NCBI GenBank assembly: GCA_033032865.1 | Contig: JAWHQI010000075.1 | Location: forward strand, 3,100,001 to 3,164,000 | Source: Dactylorhiza incarnata | Lineage: Eukaryota > Streptophyta > Magnoliopsida > Asparagales > Orchidaceae | Direction of reading: 5' to 3' | Length of the DNA stretch: 64,000 nucleotides | Part shown: positions 62,270 through 64,000 of the stretch, piece after piece | Numbering within the stretch: the stretch's first letter is position 1 | Layout of the letters: the number at the start of each line of letters is the position of its first letter | Position numbers and translations under genes: made by a program | The notes under the pieces: generated by a model | The model's input: the letters and a program-made list of their open reading frames with translations, nothing else | Database searches by the model: none | What the model was told of the DNA's origin: nothing

Positions 62270-62930
62270 TTAGGCCAATTTTGACCCATGTTGACTTTCT
62301 TGGTTGACTTGGTCAACTAATGCATAGACTAGTCCAATATGTTAGCCTTGAGTCCCTTGACACCACCCAATGTTGATTGGGTCGTGGTGGTGCCCTAATT
62401 GGGTCAATTTAGCCATTATGTGTGGTTCTGACCAAAATTAGGGGAAAGTTGACTTTGGTCAAATTGGACCAATTGTAGACCACATGATGGGGCTTTTGGG
62501 ACCATTGGGTCCCCTATGATGTTATAAGACTAGGGTGAAGTCAATTTCATGTTTTGGGGGTCAATTGGACCTATTGGTGAAGGATTGACCTAAGTTGACC
62601 TTAAGGGTACTTTGGTTAATTTGGGCCAATTAGTGACTCCATGATTGGGCTTTTAGGTTCATTGTACCCCAATAAGGGTATATAATATAGTGGTGGGGTC
62701 AATTTGATCATATGAAGTCTAATTGACCAAATTTGGGATGAATCGGCCTATGTTAACCTATTTTGACCCAGAGTTGATTTGGCAAAATTGGCCAAAATTG
62801 GAGACCCTATTTTGGGACTTTTGGGTCACTTGGGCCTCTCTTAGTGTTAGGGACCTATTTGTAAGCTCAATTTGATTTGTTGAGTCCAATTTGAAGTAAA
62901 TTGGGCAAGGTTGACCTCTGCCCTTTTGGT
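62270..62930 (-). repeat. TTGAC/GGTCAA-rich tandem region at the U3 end of R1 copy 2
   Basis: Loosely tandem units with GTTGACTTTGGTCAAATTGG, ATGATGGGGCTTTTGGG and TTGGTTGACTTGGTCAAC. Same position and motif content as 36880-37330 in R1 copy 1. Confidence 0.6.
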
Positions 62931-63044
62931 GTGCTTATAGCAATTTTCCAAAGAAGAAGTTGGCCCAGGGTCATTCCATGATCTCTACTAACAATTTCAA
63001 CCATAAACCTACCAAAGGGGTCTAGAAGGAATAGGGATGTTACA

Positions 63045-63643
63045 TGTACACCATCAATTTAGGAACACGTATAACATGAGCTGTAGCAGAGCCTTGTGCA
63101 GGAGGACCACCAGGCCATGGAGACAGGGCCTGACATGACGACAAAGCACGTTCTGATTCCTCCTGCTATATATATGAAATTTTGAGAGCTTACGCATTTT
63201 TGATGTATTTTGTAATTGATATTGTATCAGATATTATTATTATCATTGTGGGCTGCTCTTTATGATTACTGTGATGTTAGACTTCATGCATATTAATTTT
63301 TATGCAAAATGTGGTTGGCTTGTGATAAATGAAATTTGTCTGCAGAATATGCACCTTGTAGTGGATGCTAGCCCATGTACTGGCATAACTACAAGACGGC
63401 TATTCTGGGCAAAAGTTTCCACTTGGTTGTGCTCAATTTCCTAGAGGGAGAGTCTTACAGGAGAGGTGTTGGTTTGCTTCCCAAGTTGCAAGCTCTGTAA
63501 GGTCTATCCATTACATATTTTGACTTAGGTAGTCCACTAAGCATATTTAAATTAGGCAATATACCTAATGTTTTGAATTTATGGTGAGATATTCTCTTAT
63601 ATAATAGAAGGCTTGACTTTGTATTGTAGGTCATTAGACACAC
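63045..63643. other. Unclassified sequence after R1 copy 2
   Basis: AT-rich, with short frames only. A short frame at about 63340-63444 (QNMHLVVDASPCTGITTRR) looks exon-like but cannot be assigned. Confidence 0.4.
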
Positions 63644-63913
63644 ATGAATTTTTACTTGACTAAACTTGACAAGGTTGATGGCGATGATTTCCCGCCATTT
63701 GCTCGTGTTGCTCGAGCCCGTTCGATTGATGGTGATGCGGTCCCGCCACTTGTTCGTGATGACATTGCTGATGATGCGGAAGCTGTCCGCAACTTGGAGT
63801 TTTATGATTGTGATGGGCGCTGCCGCCAACTTGAGGATTCGGACGATGCCGCGATAACCACCGTCAACGTCGCGCCGGCATCTCCACTTCTTGGGATACA
63901 TGCAAATATATGA
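63644..63913 (+). CDS. Unrecognised small acidic ORF (89 aa)
   Basis: ATG 63644 to TGA 63911-63913. The product is acidic, with two similar segments: VDGDDFPPFARVARAR and IDGDAVPPLVRDDIADD, each followed by Asp/Ala-rich sequence. No signal peptide, membrane segment or known motif is visible. It is more GC-rich than its AT-rich surroundings. It may be an exon of a decayed transposon or gene continuing beyond the window, or chance. I do not assign a function. Confidence 0.3.
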   Translation: MNFYLTKLDKVDGDDFPPFARVARARSIDGDAVPPLVRDDIADDAEAVRNLEFYDCDGRCRQLEDSDDAAITTVNVAPASPLLGIHANI

Positions 63914-64000
63914 TTATAAATTATTTTCCAACTCTTGGGATAATATTTATAATTATATATTTTTATTTACGCATTTTATTTTCAGCATTGCTTTTAATTT

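Larger units (their letters stand above)
58037..63044 (-). repeat. R1 copy 2: long non-coding LTR-like repeat
   Basis: About 5 kb without genes, ending GGGATGTTACA at 63044 like R1 copy 1 at 37540. It shares the block order with 31273-37540 but is clearly diverged and lacks the A-B-A' arrangement. It contains the 43-bp array (59180-59550), the 155-bp array (60370-61150) and the W-box-rich end (62270-62930). Confidence 0.62.

Overview
The window looks like intergenic heterochromatin from a flowering plant. Almost all of it is LTR retrotransposons inserted into one another, and I find no host gene, rRNA, tRNA or CRISPR that I can support. The plant assignment rests on the lineages present: Tekay/Del-like Ty3, Athila-like and Tat-like Ty3 with two RNase H domains, and a Sirevirus-type Ty1/copia with an envelope-like third ORF. 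Terminal TG...CA ends, target-site duplications (TSDs), primer binding sites (PBS) and polypurine tracts (PPT) were read directly from the sequence. No identities or ages were computed.

Layout. (1) 1-4910: the 5' part (gag, protease, reverse transcriptase, 5' LTR) of a minus-strand Tekay-like element, Tekay-1. It is inserted into the gag of (2), a plus-strand Sirevirus (4911-13203) with gag tail, pol, an envelope-like ORF and its 3' LTR. That element in turn abuts the right part of another Sirevirus-type LTR (3) at 13204-14819. (4) 15148-22358 is a complete element with TSD TATGG that codes only for Gag-protease (TR-GAG type, Athila-like). (5) 23364-31267 is a complete minus-strand Tekay-like element, Tekay-2, with TSD CTACA and a decayed, 3'-truncated pol. 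(6) 31273-37540 is a long non-coding LTR-like repeat, R1. It interrupts the integrase of (7), an Athila-like element whose 3' end and LTR occupy 37541-41696. (8) 43341-56568 is a complete 13.2-kb minus-strand Tat-lineage element with TSD TTAGT. It carries gag, protease, RT, two RNase H domains and integrase, a 97-bp tandem array, and two spliced genes on the opposite strand. (9) 56574-63044 holds an inverted R1-like fragment followed by a second R1 copy. (10) 63045-64000 is unclassified.

Main observations. The two Sirevirus-type LTRs contain tandem arrays of small hairpins whose stems differ from unit to unit but keep pairing, separated by a constant linker (12800-12985 and 14264-14598). Both Tekay-like elements carry a GT-AG interval of about 80 bp at the same place between gag and protease. 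Removing it joins the two frames in both elements, which suggests splicing-controlled Gag versus Gag-Pol synthesis. The Tat element carries two separate antisense, TATA-led, multi-exon genes; the second resembles the Putative gypsy type transposon family. The spacer before the Sirevirus envelope-like ORF resembles its LTR promoter. Almost every LTR family here has its own CpG-rich dyad motif repeated upstream of its TATA box.
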